Under the pieces are notes generated by a model. The model searched no databases, was not told the origin of the DNA, and saw nothing but the letters and a program-made list of their open reading frames with translations. From assembly GCA_910584915.1 (NCBI GenBank), contig CAJUDM010000002.1, positions 185,404-249,403 of the forward strand: a DNA stretch of 64,000 nt, written 5' to 3'. The position numbers were made by a program, and so were the translations under genes. This DNA is from an uncultured Lachnospiraceae bacterium (lineage in GTDB: Bacteria > Bacillota > Clostridia > Lachnospirales > Lachnospiraceae). Below, in pieces: positions 33,935 to 42,787 of the stretch; the first letter of the stretch is position 1; each line of letters begins with the position of its first letter.

Positions 33935-34138
33935 ATGGCGGATAACAGTAAAAAACAGGTGCCGCTTAGACTGTCCGCAAAATTGTACGACGCCATTGCA
34001 GCCTGGGCAGAGGATGATTTTCGATCTGTAAATGGCCAGATAGAATATTTGCTGACAGAGTGTGTCAGACAGCGGAAGAAAAACGGAAGGCCCGTGCCCC
34101 ATGAGCTGGATGTGCCGCCGGAGTTTGATATTTCATGA
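33935..34138 (+). CDS. Arc/MetJ-like ribbon-helix-helix DNA-binding protein
   Basis: 67 residues. The pattern PLRLSAKLYDAIAAWAEDDFR followed by SVNGQIEYLLTECVRQ is the beta-strand, helix, helix of an RHH fold. It starts 3 bp after the SPFH gene and overlaps the upstream end of the CPBP frame by 4 bp. I infer it binds the 11-bp-spaced GATATC repeats at the operon promoter as an autorepressor. No toxin partner is apparent. Confidence 0.8.
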   Translation: MADNSKKQVPLRLSAKLYDAIAAWAEDDFRSVNGQIEYLLTECVRQRKKNGRPVPHELDVPPEFDIS

Positions 34139-34179
34139 CTTTCATGGCAAATGACTGTAGACGAAAGGAAACGGATAAG

Positions 34180-35208
34180 ATGACAGAACAGAGTAAGGCA
34201 AAAAAGCAATTTATTATTTTTCTGTTTATAGCATATGGTGTGACCTGTATAACGGGAATCATGACCTGGTATGGAAGCACTATACCGACAGAACTCAGCA
34301 TCTTTCCCAGCGCCCAAATGTTTTATCCGGCAGCCGGCGTTATGCTGGCGTACCTGCTTACACAGTGGAAGGACGAAAAACTGCCCAGGGCGTTTTACAT
34401 ATGTTTTCTGGCGGTGACATTTGTGATGATCATCGGCTGTGTGATGGCGATTGCCGCGCCGGGAGAGCTGATTTCTGTAGCCGGACAGGAACTTTCCAGA
34501 TGGTCTTTGATCGGCCAGTATGTGATGATAGTGGGAACGATCCTGTGCTGGATCATGCTGCTGGTATGCGGAAGAGAACGGCGGGAGGCATATGGGCTCA
34601 GATGGAAAAACGGGAAAGCTTCTCTTTTCTGTATTCTGGTTTTTTTGGTACTTTATTTTGGCAGAGGAATTCTCAGTTATGTGCTGGACGGACAGGCGGA
34701 CATGATAGCGGAGATTCTGAGAAACCCGGCAGCATTGGGTTATCTGATCGTTATGCCGATCAATTTTTTGCTCTCCTGCATGCCCTTTTTCGGGGAGGAA
34801 TACGGGTGGAGATATTACTTACAGCCTCTGCTTCAGAAAAAGTTCGGTATGAGGCGGGGGGTTCTGCTCCTCGGCGTGGTGTGGGGCCTGTGGCATATTT
34901 TCCTGGACTTTTTCTTCTACACGACGCCGGACAGAGGGCTGATCATGACCGTGTCGCAGATCATTACCTGTCTGGGACTGGGCATCTTTTTCGGCTGGGC
35001 ATACCTGAAGACAGAAAATATCTGGGTGCCGGTGATCCTGCATTATCTGAATAATAATCTGATCGTGGTGGTTGCCAATGAGTACACTGCGGGTGTGCTG
35101 CAGAATCAGGCGGTAACCTGGGGAATGATTCCGGCGGCGATCCTGCTCAACGGGTGTTTGTTCGGGGTGTTTATTCTGTCTAAAGAATTTCGGAAGAAAG
35201 AAGCATGA
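34180..35208 (+). CDS. CPBP family intramembrane metalloprotease (Rce1/AbiI-like)
   Basis: About 342 residues from ATG 34180 (AAAGGA upstream); the frame is open from 34135. Eight or so hydrophobic helices. The three active-site motifs are present: EEYGWRYYL (EExxxR), VVWGLWHIFLDFF (FxxxH-like) and HYLNN. Members cleave prenylated or peptide substrates in the membrane, confer self-immunity to bacteriocins or act in signalling. Downstream of the SPFH and RHH genes, it may share their transcript. Confidence 0.85.
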   Translation: MTEQSKAKKQFIIFLFIAYGVTCITGIMTWYGSTIPTELSIFPSAQMFYPAAGVMLAYLLTQWKDEKLPRAFYICFLAVTFVMIIGCVMAIAAPGELISVAGQELSRWSLIGQYVMIVGTILCWIMLLVCGRERREAYGLRWKNGKASLFCILVFLVLYFGRGILSYVLDGQADMIAEILRNPAALGYLIVMPINFLLSCMPFFGEEYGWRYYLQPLLQKKFGMRRGVLLLGVVWGLWHIFLDFFFYTTPDRGLIMTVSQIITCLGLGIFFGWAYLKTENIWVPVILHYLNNNLIVVVANEYTAGVLQNQAVTWGMIPAAILLNGCLFGVFILSKEFRKKEA

Positions 35209-35293
35209 AAAATACAGTTTATCGATTCTGATATTGAATTTTTCTGTTCTGCATAGTACATTGATAGAAAATTATGACAGGGGGAAATAGAGA

Positions 35294-36217
35294 ATGGAAA
35301 ACGCATATGTGCTGCAATTGTCCGATTCAAAATTCAAGGATCTGTTTTTGTGCTTTTGCGGTTATGCGCAGTGTCAACCCGATCATTATTTCGGACCGGC
35401 AGTACGCCCTCACTATCTTTTGCATTTTGTTTTGAGCGGAAAAGGAATCTATCAGGTGGGGGAGAGAAAATACTGTCTGCGGGAAGGAGAAGGATTTCTG
35501 ATCGAGCCGGATACGCTTACATACTATCAGGCAGATAAAGAAGAACCCTGGACATATCTATGGATAGGATTTGACGGGAAAAGGGCGAAAGAATATGTAC
35601 AGGATATTGGTCTGGATAACAGCCGGCTGACGTTTTATTCTGAGTATGGCAGAGAATTAAAACGTATTGTATTGCAGATGATGAAAACCAATGCGCAGCA
35701 ACGCAGCGGTCAATATCATCTGCAAAGCCTTTTATATGAATTTTTTTCCGTGCTCGGAAGAGATGCGGTGATCTATGCCGATGAACAGGATGCAAAGGGG
35801 CTTTTTTATATGGACAGAGCAATCGCCTATATCCGCACGCATTATGCCGAAGGGATACGTGTCAGAGACGTGGCGGAATATCTCTGTGTAGACCGCAGCT
35901 ATCTGTACAAGCTGTTCGAAAGGAGCCTGCAGCTTTCACCGCAGGAGTTTCTCAGCCGTTTTCGTATTTCCAGAGCAAAAGAATTACTTACGGTATCAGA
36001 GATGTCTGTGGAAAATGTGGCTCTGTCCTGCGGCTACGGGGATGTGCTGGTCTTTTCTAAAACATTTAAGAAACGGATCGGCGTAACGCCCGGTGCATTC
36101 AGAAAAGAGCATAAAAAAGAAGTGAAAGAAAAATTGTCTCCCAGCCGGGAGAAACTGGAGGAATTGATGAATCAGGAAGAGATAAGTGAGAAATTACATG
36201 TAAAAAGGAATAAATAG
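35294..36217 (+). CDS. AraC-family regulator with N-terminal cupin sensor
   Basis: 307 residues. AraC-type sugar-binding cupin (about 30-150, HYLLHFVLSGKGIYQVG and FLIEPDTLTYYQAD), then two helix-turn-helix motifs (VRDVAEYLCVDRSYLYKLF and VENVALSCGYGDVLVFSKT). ATG 35294 follows ACAGGGGG. It lies 133 bp upstream of the GH36 alpha-galactosidase on the same strand, the MsmR/RafR-type arrangement. It likely activates that gene in response to alpha-galactosides such as melibiose or raffinose; the inducer is inferred. Confidence 0.9.
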   Translation: MENAYVLQLSDSKFKDLFLCFCGYAQCQPDHYFGPAVRPHYLLHFVLSGKGIYQVGERKYCLREGEGFLIEPDTLTYYQADKEEPWTYLWIGFDGKRAKEYVQDIGLDNSRLTFYSEYGRELKRIVLQMMKTNAQQRSGQYHLQSLLYEFFSVLGRDAVIYADEQDAKGLFYMDRAIAYIRTHYAEGIRVRDVAEYLCVDRSYLYKLFERSLQLSPQEFLSRFRISRAKELLTVSEMSVENVALSCGYGDVLVFSKTFKKRIGVTPGAFRKEHKKEVKEKLSPSREKLEELMNQEEISEKLHVKRNK

Positions 36218-36350
36218 TGTTTTTAAAAAAGGAAACATTTTGACTGTTTGGTGAAACAAAATCGTATCGCGGATACGGACGATCCCTGTGTATAATGTGC
36301 TCATAAACAAAAGAAGCTCGTGCCGGCCATACCGGCGGAAGGGGTGTAGT

Positions 36351-38588
36351 ATGAATATCATATTTCATGAGAAAAGCAAAACATTTCATTTATTTAACAA
36401 TGAAATAAGTTATATTATGACTGTACTGCGCAACGGCCATCTGGGGCAGCTGTACTGCGGGAAACGCATTCGGGACAGGGAGGATTTTTCTCATCTTCTG
36501 GAGATGTGCGAGCGTCCGATGGGATCCTATGTCTATGATACGGATCGGCTCTTCTCTCTGGATTATCTGAAACAGGAGATGCCGGTTTACGGTTCGACAG
36601 ATTATCATGCGCCGGCACTGGAGATCGTACAAAAAAACGGAAGCCGGATCATGGATCTTCAGTTTGTTTCTTATTCCATAGAAGAGGGAAAGCCGGGGCT
36701 CGAGGGACTGCCCGCCACCTATACGGAATCGGGTGAAGAGGCTCTTACGCTGAGGATTGTTTTGAGGGATCCGCTGACAGAAATAAAAGTGGAACTGCTG
36801 TATACGGTTTTTGAAAAGTACAGCGCTGTCGCACGCAGCATGAGGGTCGTAAACGAGGGCGGGGAGGAAGTACATCTCGCCCGGGCTATGAGTTTTTGCC
36901 TTGATCTGCCGGACTGCGATTACGAATGGGTGCAGCTTTCGGGTTCCTGGGCGAGAGAACGGCACGTAAAAAAACGCCGGTTGGAGGAGGGCATACAGGC
37001 GATCGGGAGCATGCGGGGCAATTCTTCCCATGAGCACAATCCGTTTTTACTTTTAAGACGTTCCGGAGCAGATGAGTATCAGGGCGAAGTGCTGGGACTT
37101 TCATTGATCTACAGCGGAAATTTTCTGATGCAGGCGGAAGTGGACTGTCACAGACAGACCAGGATACTGGCGGGGATCCACCCGGATTGTTTTGACTGGA
37201 AGCTGGAAGCCGGGGAGTGTTTTCAGACGCCGGAGGCGGTTTTAGTTTATTCAGATCAGGGAATGAACGGTATGAGCCAGACATTTCATCGGTTGTACCA
37301 AAGCAGGCTGGCGCGGGGGTATTGGCGTGACAAAGTGCGTCCGATCCTAAACAACAACTGGGAGGCGACCTATTTTGATTTTACGGAAGATAAATTGGTG
37401 TCTATCGCTGAAAAAGCAAAGGAGTGCGGTGTAGAGCTCTTTGTGCTGGACGACGGGTGGTTTGGGAAGAGAAGTGACGACCATGCGGGGTTAGGTGACT
37501 GGCAGGCAAATCCGGAGCGGCTCGCAAACGGTATCACAGGGCTGGCGGAGCGGATCGAAGGACTGGGTTTAAAATTCGGGCTCTGGTTTGAACCGGAGAT
37601 GGTCAACAGGGATTCGGATCTGTATCGGGCACATCCCGACTGGATCCTGCATGTGCCGGGGCGCAGGGAATCTCAGGGGAGATATCAGTATGTTCTGGAC
37701 TTTTCCAGAAGAGAAGTTGTGGACTGTATTTATGAGATGATGGCAAAGATCCTGCGGGAAGCAAAAGTGTCCTATATCAAATGGGATATGAACCGCAGTA
37801 TTACGGAATGCTATTCCGAAGGACTTCCGGCGGACAGGCAGGGGGAAGTATTCCATCGCTATATTTTAGGGGTATATGATCTGTATGAAAGGCTGACCGG
37901 GGAATTTCCACAGGTTCTGTTTGAGTCCTGTGCCAGCGGCGGCGGGCGGTTTGATGCGGGTATGCTTTATTATGCGCCCCAGGGCTGGGCGAGTGATAAT
38001 TCGGACGCAGTGGAGAGATTGAAGATCCAGTACGGAACATCTTTCTGTTATCCGATCAGCTCTATCGGAAGTCATGTGTCGGCGGCGCCGAACCATCAGG
38101 TATTTCGCAATACGCCTCTGCACACGCGGGCGAATGTGGCTTATTTCGGTACATTTGGTTATGAACTTGACTTAAACAGTTTATCGGAGGAGGAGGTCTG
38201 TCAGGTAAAAGAACAGATCGCATTTATGAAAAAATACAGGCAGGTATTGCAATTTGGCAGATTTTACCGGCTGAAAAGTCCTTTTGAGGGAAATGAGACA
38301 GTGTGGATGGCAGTCAGTGAGGATAAAAGGACTGCTGTTGTGGGTTGGTATCGGGTTCTCAATGTGGTGAACGATGCCTACACCAGAGTGCGTCTGGCGG
38401 GGCTTGATCCGGCGCTGCGCTACAGGAATCTGCGGAGCGGGACGCTGCACTATGGGGATGAACTGATGAATCTGGGGTTGATCACTTCGGATGCGACGGC
38501 GGGGCAGGTTCCGGCGGGAGTGAAACCCTGCACGGACTACGAGTCCAGGATCTATGTGCTGGAAGCTGAGGAGGAGACTTTGTTATGA
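36351..38588 (+). CDS. aga: Alpha-galactosidase, GH36
   Basis: 745 residues from ATG 36351 (GGAAGGGG upstream), the usual size for cytosolic tetrameric GH36. N-terminal beta-supersandwich (1-330), TIM barrel with FVLDDGWFGKR, nucleophile Asp479 in YIKWDMNRS, substrate-binding ESCASGGGRFD and acid/base Asp549 in WASDNSDA, then a beta-sandwich tail. It hydrolyses terminal alpha-1,6-galactose from raffinose-family sugars. No signal peptide. The stop overlaps the next gene as ATGA, so the pair is translationally coupled. No alpha-galactoside transporter is adjacent. Confidence 0.95.
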   Translation: MNIIFHEKSKTFHLFNNEISYIMTVLRNGHLGQLYCGKRIRDREDFSHLLEMCERPMGSYVYDTDRLFSLDYLKQEMPVYGSTDYHAPALEIVQKNGSRIMDLQFVSYSIEEGKPGLEGLPATYTESGEEALTLRIVLRDPLTEIKVELLYTVFEKYSAVARSMRVVNEGGEEVHLARAMSFCLDLPDCDYEWVQLSGSWARERHVKKRRLEEGIQAIGSMRGNSSHEHNPFLLLRRSGADEYQGEVLGLSLIYSGNFLMQAEVDCHRQTRILAGIHPDCFDWKLEAGECFQTPEAVLVYSDQGMNGMSQTFHRLYQSRLARGYWRDKVRPILNNNWEATYFDFTEDKLVSIAEKAKECGVELFVLDDGWFGKRSDDHAGLGDWQANPERLANGITGLAERIEGLGLKFGLWFEPEMVNRDSDLYRAHPDWILHVPGRRESQGRYQYVLDFSRREVVDCIYEMMAKILREAKVSYIKWDMNRSITECYSEGLPADRQGEVFHRYILGVYDLYERLTGEFPQVLFESCASGGGRFDAGMLYYAPQGWASDNSDAVERLKIQYGTSFCYPISSIGSHVSAAPNHQVFRNTPLHTRANVAYFGTFGYELDLNSLSEEEVCQVKEQIAFMKKYRQVLQFGRFYRLKSPFEGNETVWMAVSEDKRTAVVGWYRVLNVVNDAYTRVRLAGLDPALRYRNLRSGTLHYGDELMNLGLITSDATAGQVPAGVKPCTDYESRIYVLEAEEETLL

Positions 38589-39232
38589 AAGGGACACATT
38601 TGAGCGCAAAGAGGATCCTTTTGATGCTGTGTGGTATTTTACTGATCGGAATGTGCGTGTCATCCTACCGCATAAGCTGTTTCGGTGTGGATCCGTTCAG
38701 CTGTATGAATCTGGGAATCAGCGGATTTATTCATATGAGCTTCGGTACATGGCAGTTGATTGTGAATGCCATGATTCTATGTGTTGTGTTTTTGACAGTG
38801 CGGCGCTATATAGGACTGGGAACTATAGTGAATATGGTGTGTGTCGGTTACATTGCGGATTTTCTCTGCTGGCTCCTTTTATCGGAGATGCGGCTGGAAG
38901 TGACGCTGCCGCTCAGAATCTTTCTGCTGGCACTGGGTACATTGTTTGCCTCGCTGGGGTGTTCTCTGTATATGATCGCGGATCTGGGGATCGCGCCTTA
39001 CGACAGCGTGGCGTTTATCATTACGAAATATGCGGGGGAGAGGGTATCTTTTCGCATGGCGAGGGTGATTTCGGATGTATGCGTCATGCTGATCGGTGTT
39101 GGTTTTTGTCTGATGGCGAAGGGCGATCTGAGGGAGATCGTCGGTATCGGAACGGTGATCAACGCTTTTTGCAACGGGCCGCTGATTCAGTTTTTCAGGG
39201 GAAAGATTGAAAAGAGGGTGGGGAAATTTTAA
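38585..39232 (+). CDS. YczE/YitT-type integral membrane protein
   Basis: 215 residues, five membrane helices, with the YczE-family feature FGVDPFSCMNLGIS near the N-terminus and DLGIAPYDSVAFI in the middle. The role of the family is poorly defined, possibly transport or regulation. Coupled by ATGA to GH36, so it is made from the same message, which is an uncommon pairing. An intrinsic terminator follows. Confidence 0.8.
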   Translation: MKGTHLSAKRILLMLCGILLIGMCVSSYRISCFGVDPFSCMNLGISGFIHMSFGTWQLIVNAMILCVVFLTVRRYIGLGTIVNMVCVGYIADFLCWLLLSEMRLEVTLPLRIFLLALGTLFASLGCSLYMIADLGIAPYDSVAFIITKYAGERVSFRMARVISDVCVMLIGVGFCLMAKGDLREIVGIGTVINAFCNGPLIQFFRGKIEKRVGKF

Positions 39233-39248
39233 AGTTAATGAACGAAAG

Positions 39249-39277
39249 AGCGGAGCGGGATCGTCTTCGCTTTTTTT
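39249..39277 (+). terminator. Intrinsic terminator after the GH36-YczE unit
   Basis: AGCGGAG (39249-39255) pairs with CTTCGCT (39265-39271) across a 9-base loop, followed by seven T residues. It closes the AraC/GH36 region before the AmmeMemoRadiSam genes. Confidence 0.75.
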
Positions 39278-39399
39278 GTATATTGCGGACGTGGCTATTC
39301 TGCCCGTCCATATAACAGTTGCAGTAAAAAGCTTCTGAATATATACTGGAAACAGGATAAATAATAACAGACGGATGCCGCGGAGAGGAGGAATTATTT

Positions 39400-40809
39400 A
39401 TGGGAATAACAGCAGCTTTTATGGTACCTCACCCGCCCCTCATTGTGCCGGAGATCGGCGGGGGAGAAGAGAAAAAAATTCAGAGAACGATCGACGCTTA
39501 CAGAGAGGCCGCGAGACGGATCGGGGAGCAGAAACCGGAGACGATCGTGATCCTCTCCCCGCATCAGACTATGTACGCGGACTATTTCCACATCTCTCCG
39601 GGGAGAGGAGCGAAAGGAGACTTCGGCAATTTCCGGGCAAAAGATGTGAGATTTGAGGTCTCCTACGACGAGAGGTTTGTAGAGGAGCTGTCCTTTTTGG
39701 CGGCGCGGCGTGACCTGCCCGCCGGAACGATGGGGGAGCGCGATAAAAAGCTGGATCACGGAACGATGGTGCCGTTATATTTTGTCAATCAATTTTACAG
39801 GCATTATCAGGTGGTGCGGATCGGGCTCTCCGGGCTGCCTCTGTCAAGGCACTATGAACTGGGAGAGTGTATCAGGGCGGCGGCGGAACGCCTTAACAGA
39901 AAGACTGTGATCATCGCCAGCGGCGATCTGTCCCACAGATTGAAGGAGGACGGCCCTTACGGATACAGGGAGGAAGGACCTGCGTACGACAGGCGGATCA
40001 TGGATGTCATGGGAACAGGAAATTTTTCGGAGCTGTTTCACTTTTCGGAGAAATTCTGCGATAAGGCGGGGGAATGCGGGCATCGTTCCTTTGTGATCAT
40101 GGCGGGGGCTTTTGACAGGGAAAAGGTGAGAGCGGAGAGGCTTTCCTATGAAGGACCTTTCGGGGTGGGCTATGGGGTGTGCGCTTATGAGCCCCTCGGG
40201 GCGGATGCCGGGAGGAATTTCAGGGAACAGTTTGAGGAGGAAGAGAGAATGCGTCTTGCCAGATTGCGGGAGAAGGAGGATATTTATGTAAAGCTTGCCC
40301 GCAGGACAATTGAGAAGTATATTATTTCGGGGAGAAAGCTGCGGCCTGCGGAGGATCTGCCAGAAGAAATGAAAAGGGAGATGCCGGAGGAAATGTTTGA
40401 GCGTCGGGCTGGAGTTTTTGTTTCTATTAAAAAGGACGGACAGCTCCGGGGATGTATCGGGACGATTCAGGCGGTGCAGAGCTGTATAGCGGAGGAGATC
40501 ACAGAAAACGCGGTCAGCGCCGCGGTGCGGGATCCCAGATTTTCCCCGATAGAGCCGGAGGAACTGGAATCTCTGGTCATCAGCGTGGATGTGCTCGGAG
40601 AGACGGAGCGGATATCCTCACCGGAGGAACTGGACACGGAAAAGTACGGCGTGATCGTGACAAAAGGGCAAAAAAGAGGATTGCTTTTGCCGAATCTGGA
40701 GGGGATAGACACGGTGGAAGAACAGATTGCGATCGCGAAACAGAAAGCCCGGATCGGGGAGAGGGAAGAGGTGGAACTGGAGCGGTTTGAGGTGGTAAGA
40801 CATTACTGA
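39400..40809 (+). CDS. amrB-amrA: AmmeMemoRadiSam proteins B and A fused (Memo-like / AMMECR1)
   Basis: 469 residues in two domains. Residues 1-270 form a LigB/Memo-like class III dioxygenase fold (MVPHPPLIVPEIGGGE, IVILSPH, DHGTMVPLYF, ASGDLSH). Residues about 290-469 are an AMMECR1 domain with VSIKKDGQLRGCIGTI. The two are separate genes in many organisms. The radical SAM member follows after 20 bp. The system is conserved across all domains of life, but its reaction is not settled. Confidence 0.9.
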   Translation: MGITAAFMVPHPPLIVPEIGGGEEKKIQRTIDAYREAARRIGEQKPETIVILSPHQTMYADYFHISPGRGAKGDFGNFRAKDVRFEVSYDERFVEELSFLAARRDLPAGTMGERDKKLDHGTMVPLYFVNQFYRHYQVVRIGLSGLPLSRHYELGECIRAAAERLNRKTVIIASGDLSHRLKEDGPYGYREEGPAYDRRIMDVMGTGNFSELFHFSEKFCDKAGECGHRSFVIMAGAFDREKVRAERLSYEGPFGVGYGVCAYEPLGADAGRNFREQFEEEERMRLARLREKEDIYVKLARRTIEKYIISGRKLRPAEDLPEEMKREMPEEMFERRAGVFVSIKKDGQLRGCIGTIQAVQSCIAEEITENAVSAAVRDPRFSPIEPEELESLVISVDVLGETERISSPEELDTEKYGVIVTKGQKRGLLLPNLEGIDTVEEQIAIAKQKARIGEREEVELERFEVVRHY

Positions 40810-40829
40810 TTTTGATATGGGGATAAAAT

Positions 40830-41657
40830 ATGGAAAAAATCTGTCAGACATGTATGCACCATTGCAGGTTAAAACCCGGACAGTGGGGGATCTGCAGGGC
40901 GAGAAAAAACGAAGGGGGAGAAATCGTCTGTAAAAATTACGGACGGATATCTTCCCTTGCGCTTGATCCGATCGAGAAAAAACCGCTGAGGCGGTTTTTT
41001 CCGGGAAGTAAAATACTTTCCGCGGGAAGCTTTGGCTGCAATCTGCGCTGCCCATTCTGCCAGAATTATGAGATATCTATGATAAAGCCGGAAATATCGG
41101 CGGACTCATACCTCTCCCCGCGGGAGCTTTCGGATATTGCAGTAAAATGTCGGGAAAAAGGAAATATCGGGGTGGCATTTACCTATAACGAGCCACTCGT
41201 CGGGTGGGAATATGTGCTGGATACGGCAAGGCTTGTAAGGAAGGCAGGCATGAAGAACGTGCTGGTGACCAACGGGACGGCTTCGCCGGAGATTCTGGAA
41301 GAACTTCTGCCATATATCGATGCGATGAATATTGACCTGAAAGGATTTCAGGAAGAATACTATAAAAAGCTGGGCGGAAGTTTTTCTGTTGTGAAAGAAT
41401 TTATTATCCGGGCGGCGGCAGGGTGCCATGTGGAACTCACCACGCTGATCGTGCCGGGAGAAAACGACAGTGTGCGGGAGATGGAGGATGAGGCGCGCTG
41501 GATCGCTTCTGTAGACAGGGAGATCCCCCTGCATATCAGCCGCTTTTTTCCGCGCTATCAGATGGAGGATACCGCCGCGACGAAGGTTGAAAATGTTTAT
41601 GAACTTGCGGATGCGGCGAGGAAATATTTGGAATATGTTTATACGGGGAATTGCTGA
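40830..41657 (+). CDS. amrS: AmmeMemoRadiSam radical SAM enzyme
   Basis: 275 residues, of the pyruvate-formate-lyase-activating-enzyme class. Iron-sulfur motif CNLRCPFC (CxxxCxxC) follows GSFG. Upstream, CMHHCRLKPGQWGICRARK gives extra cysteines typical of this subfamily. Further conserved: AFTYNEPLVGWEY and LVTNGTASPE. It probably acts on a cofactor or protein handled by the Memo-AMMECR1 fusion encoded immediately upstream. Confidence 0.9.
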   Translation: MEKICQTCMHHCRLKPGQWGICRARKNEGGEIVCKNYGRISSLALDPIEKKPLRRFFPGSKILSAGSFGCNLRCPFCQNYEISMIKPEISADSYLSPRELSDIAVKCREKGNIGVAFTYNEPLVGWEYVLDTARLVRKAGMKNVLVTNGTASPEILEELLPYIDAMNIDLKGFQEEYYKKLGGSFSVVKEFIIRAAAGCHVELTTLIVPGENDSVREMEDEARWIASVDREIPLHISRFFPRYQMEDTAATKVENVYELADAARKYLEYVYTGNC

Positions 41658-41835
41658 TCGATTGCCGTACAGACGGGCGGCGTTTGTGTAATCTACATAG
41701 AAAAACCGCAAAAAATGCGCAAAAATAGAAGTATTTGTTATGGAATATAGAAAAAAAGAATGATATACTCTATGGTAGACACACAAGACGAAAGAGGAAT
41801 GGAAAGGCTGTTTAAACGGCGGAATGAGAGGAAAG

Positions 41836-42597
41836 ATGGCGAAAGTAATAGCAGTTGCAAACCAGAAGGGCGGCGTGGGAAAGACAACGACTTCGATCAA
41901 TTTAACGGCGGCTCTTGCCGAACAGGGAAAGAAAGTTTTACTGATCGACGCCGACCCGCAGGGAAACGCCACCAGCGGATATGGCGTTAATAAAAATGAA
42001 CTGGATAATACAATATATGAGTTAATGCTGGGTGAATGCTCTATCGGCGAGTGCCTGCTGACAGATGTGATCCCGGGGGTTTCTCTGATCCCGGCAAACG
42101 TCAATCTGGCGGCGGTTGAAATTGAATTGATCGATGCGGATAAAAAAGAATACATTTTGAGGAACGAGATCGATTACATCAGGGAACAGTACGATTATAT
42201 CATTATAGACTGTCCGCCATCCCTGAGCACCCTTACCGTGAATGCGATGGTTACGGCGGACACTGTGCTTGTACCGATCCAGTGTGAATATTATGCGCTG
42301 GAAGGGCTCAGCCAGCTGATCTATACGGTGAATCTTGTCAGGGAGCGGTTAAACCCTGTATTGGATATCGAGGGCGTTGTGTTTACAATGTATGATTCCA
42401 GGACAAACCTGTCCATGCAGGTTGTGGAAAATGTGAAGAGCAATCTGACACAGCATATATTTGAGACTGCCATTCCGAGAAATATCCGGCTGGCAGAGGC
42501 GCCGAGCCACGGTGTTCCGATCAATAAGTACGATGAAAAGTCGGCGGGAGCGGAAGCCTACGCAAAACTGGCACAGGAGATCATAAAGAAAAGCTGA
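41836..42597 (+). CDS. parA: Chromosome-partitioning ATPase ParA/Soj
   Basis: 253 residues from ATG 41836 (GAGAGGAAAG upstream). Deviant Walker A KGGVGKTTT with preceding IAVANQ, Walker A' LLIDADPQGNAT, Walker B YIIIDCPPSL. Forms dynamic nucleoid-bound dimers that position ParB-parS complexes. The operon continues with parB after a 190-bp interval taken up by a 72-bp tandem repeat that begins over the parA stop codon. Confidence 0.97.
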   Translation: MAKVIAVANQKGGVGKTTTSINLTAALAEQGKKVLLIDADPQGNATSGYGVNKNELDNTIYELMLGECSIGECLLTDVIPGVSLIPANVNLAAVEIELIDADKKEYILRNEIDYIREQYDYIIIDCPPSLSTLTVNAMVTADTVLVPIQCEYYALEGLSQLIYTVNLVRERLNPVLDIEGVVFTMYDSRTNLSMQVVENVKSNLTQHIFETAIPRNIRLAEAPSHGVPINKYDEKSAGAEAYAKLAQEIIKKS

Positions 42598-42757
42598 GCC
42601 GATCAGGCGAAGCTTTTCGCTACTTCTCGATAGGCGAAGCAAATCGAGAAGGTTCACGGAGAAAGCTGAGCCGATCAGGCGAAGCTTTTCGCTACTTCTC
42701 GATAGGCGAAGCAGGTCGAGAAGGTTCACGGAGAAAGCTGAGCCGATCAGGCGAAGT
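42590..42757 (+). repeat. 72-bp tandem repeat spanning the parA stop and the parA-parB gap
   Basis: Units begin at 42590, 42662 and 42734 (AAAGCTGAGCCGATCAGGCG); two are full and nearly identical, the third stops after about 24 bp. The first overlaps the last codons of parA. Each full unit can fold: CTTCTCGAT pairs with ATCGAGAAG (ATCGAGAAG or GTCGAGAAG). It may affect the relative expression of ParA and ParB or the stability of the message. Confidence 0.9.
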
Positions 42758-42787
42758 AAGCAGACAGCAGATAAGAATGGGGGCAAT

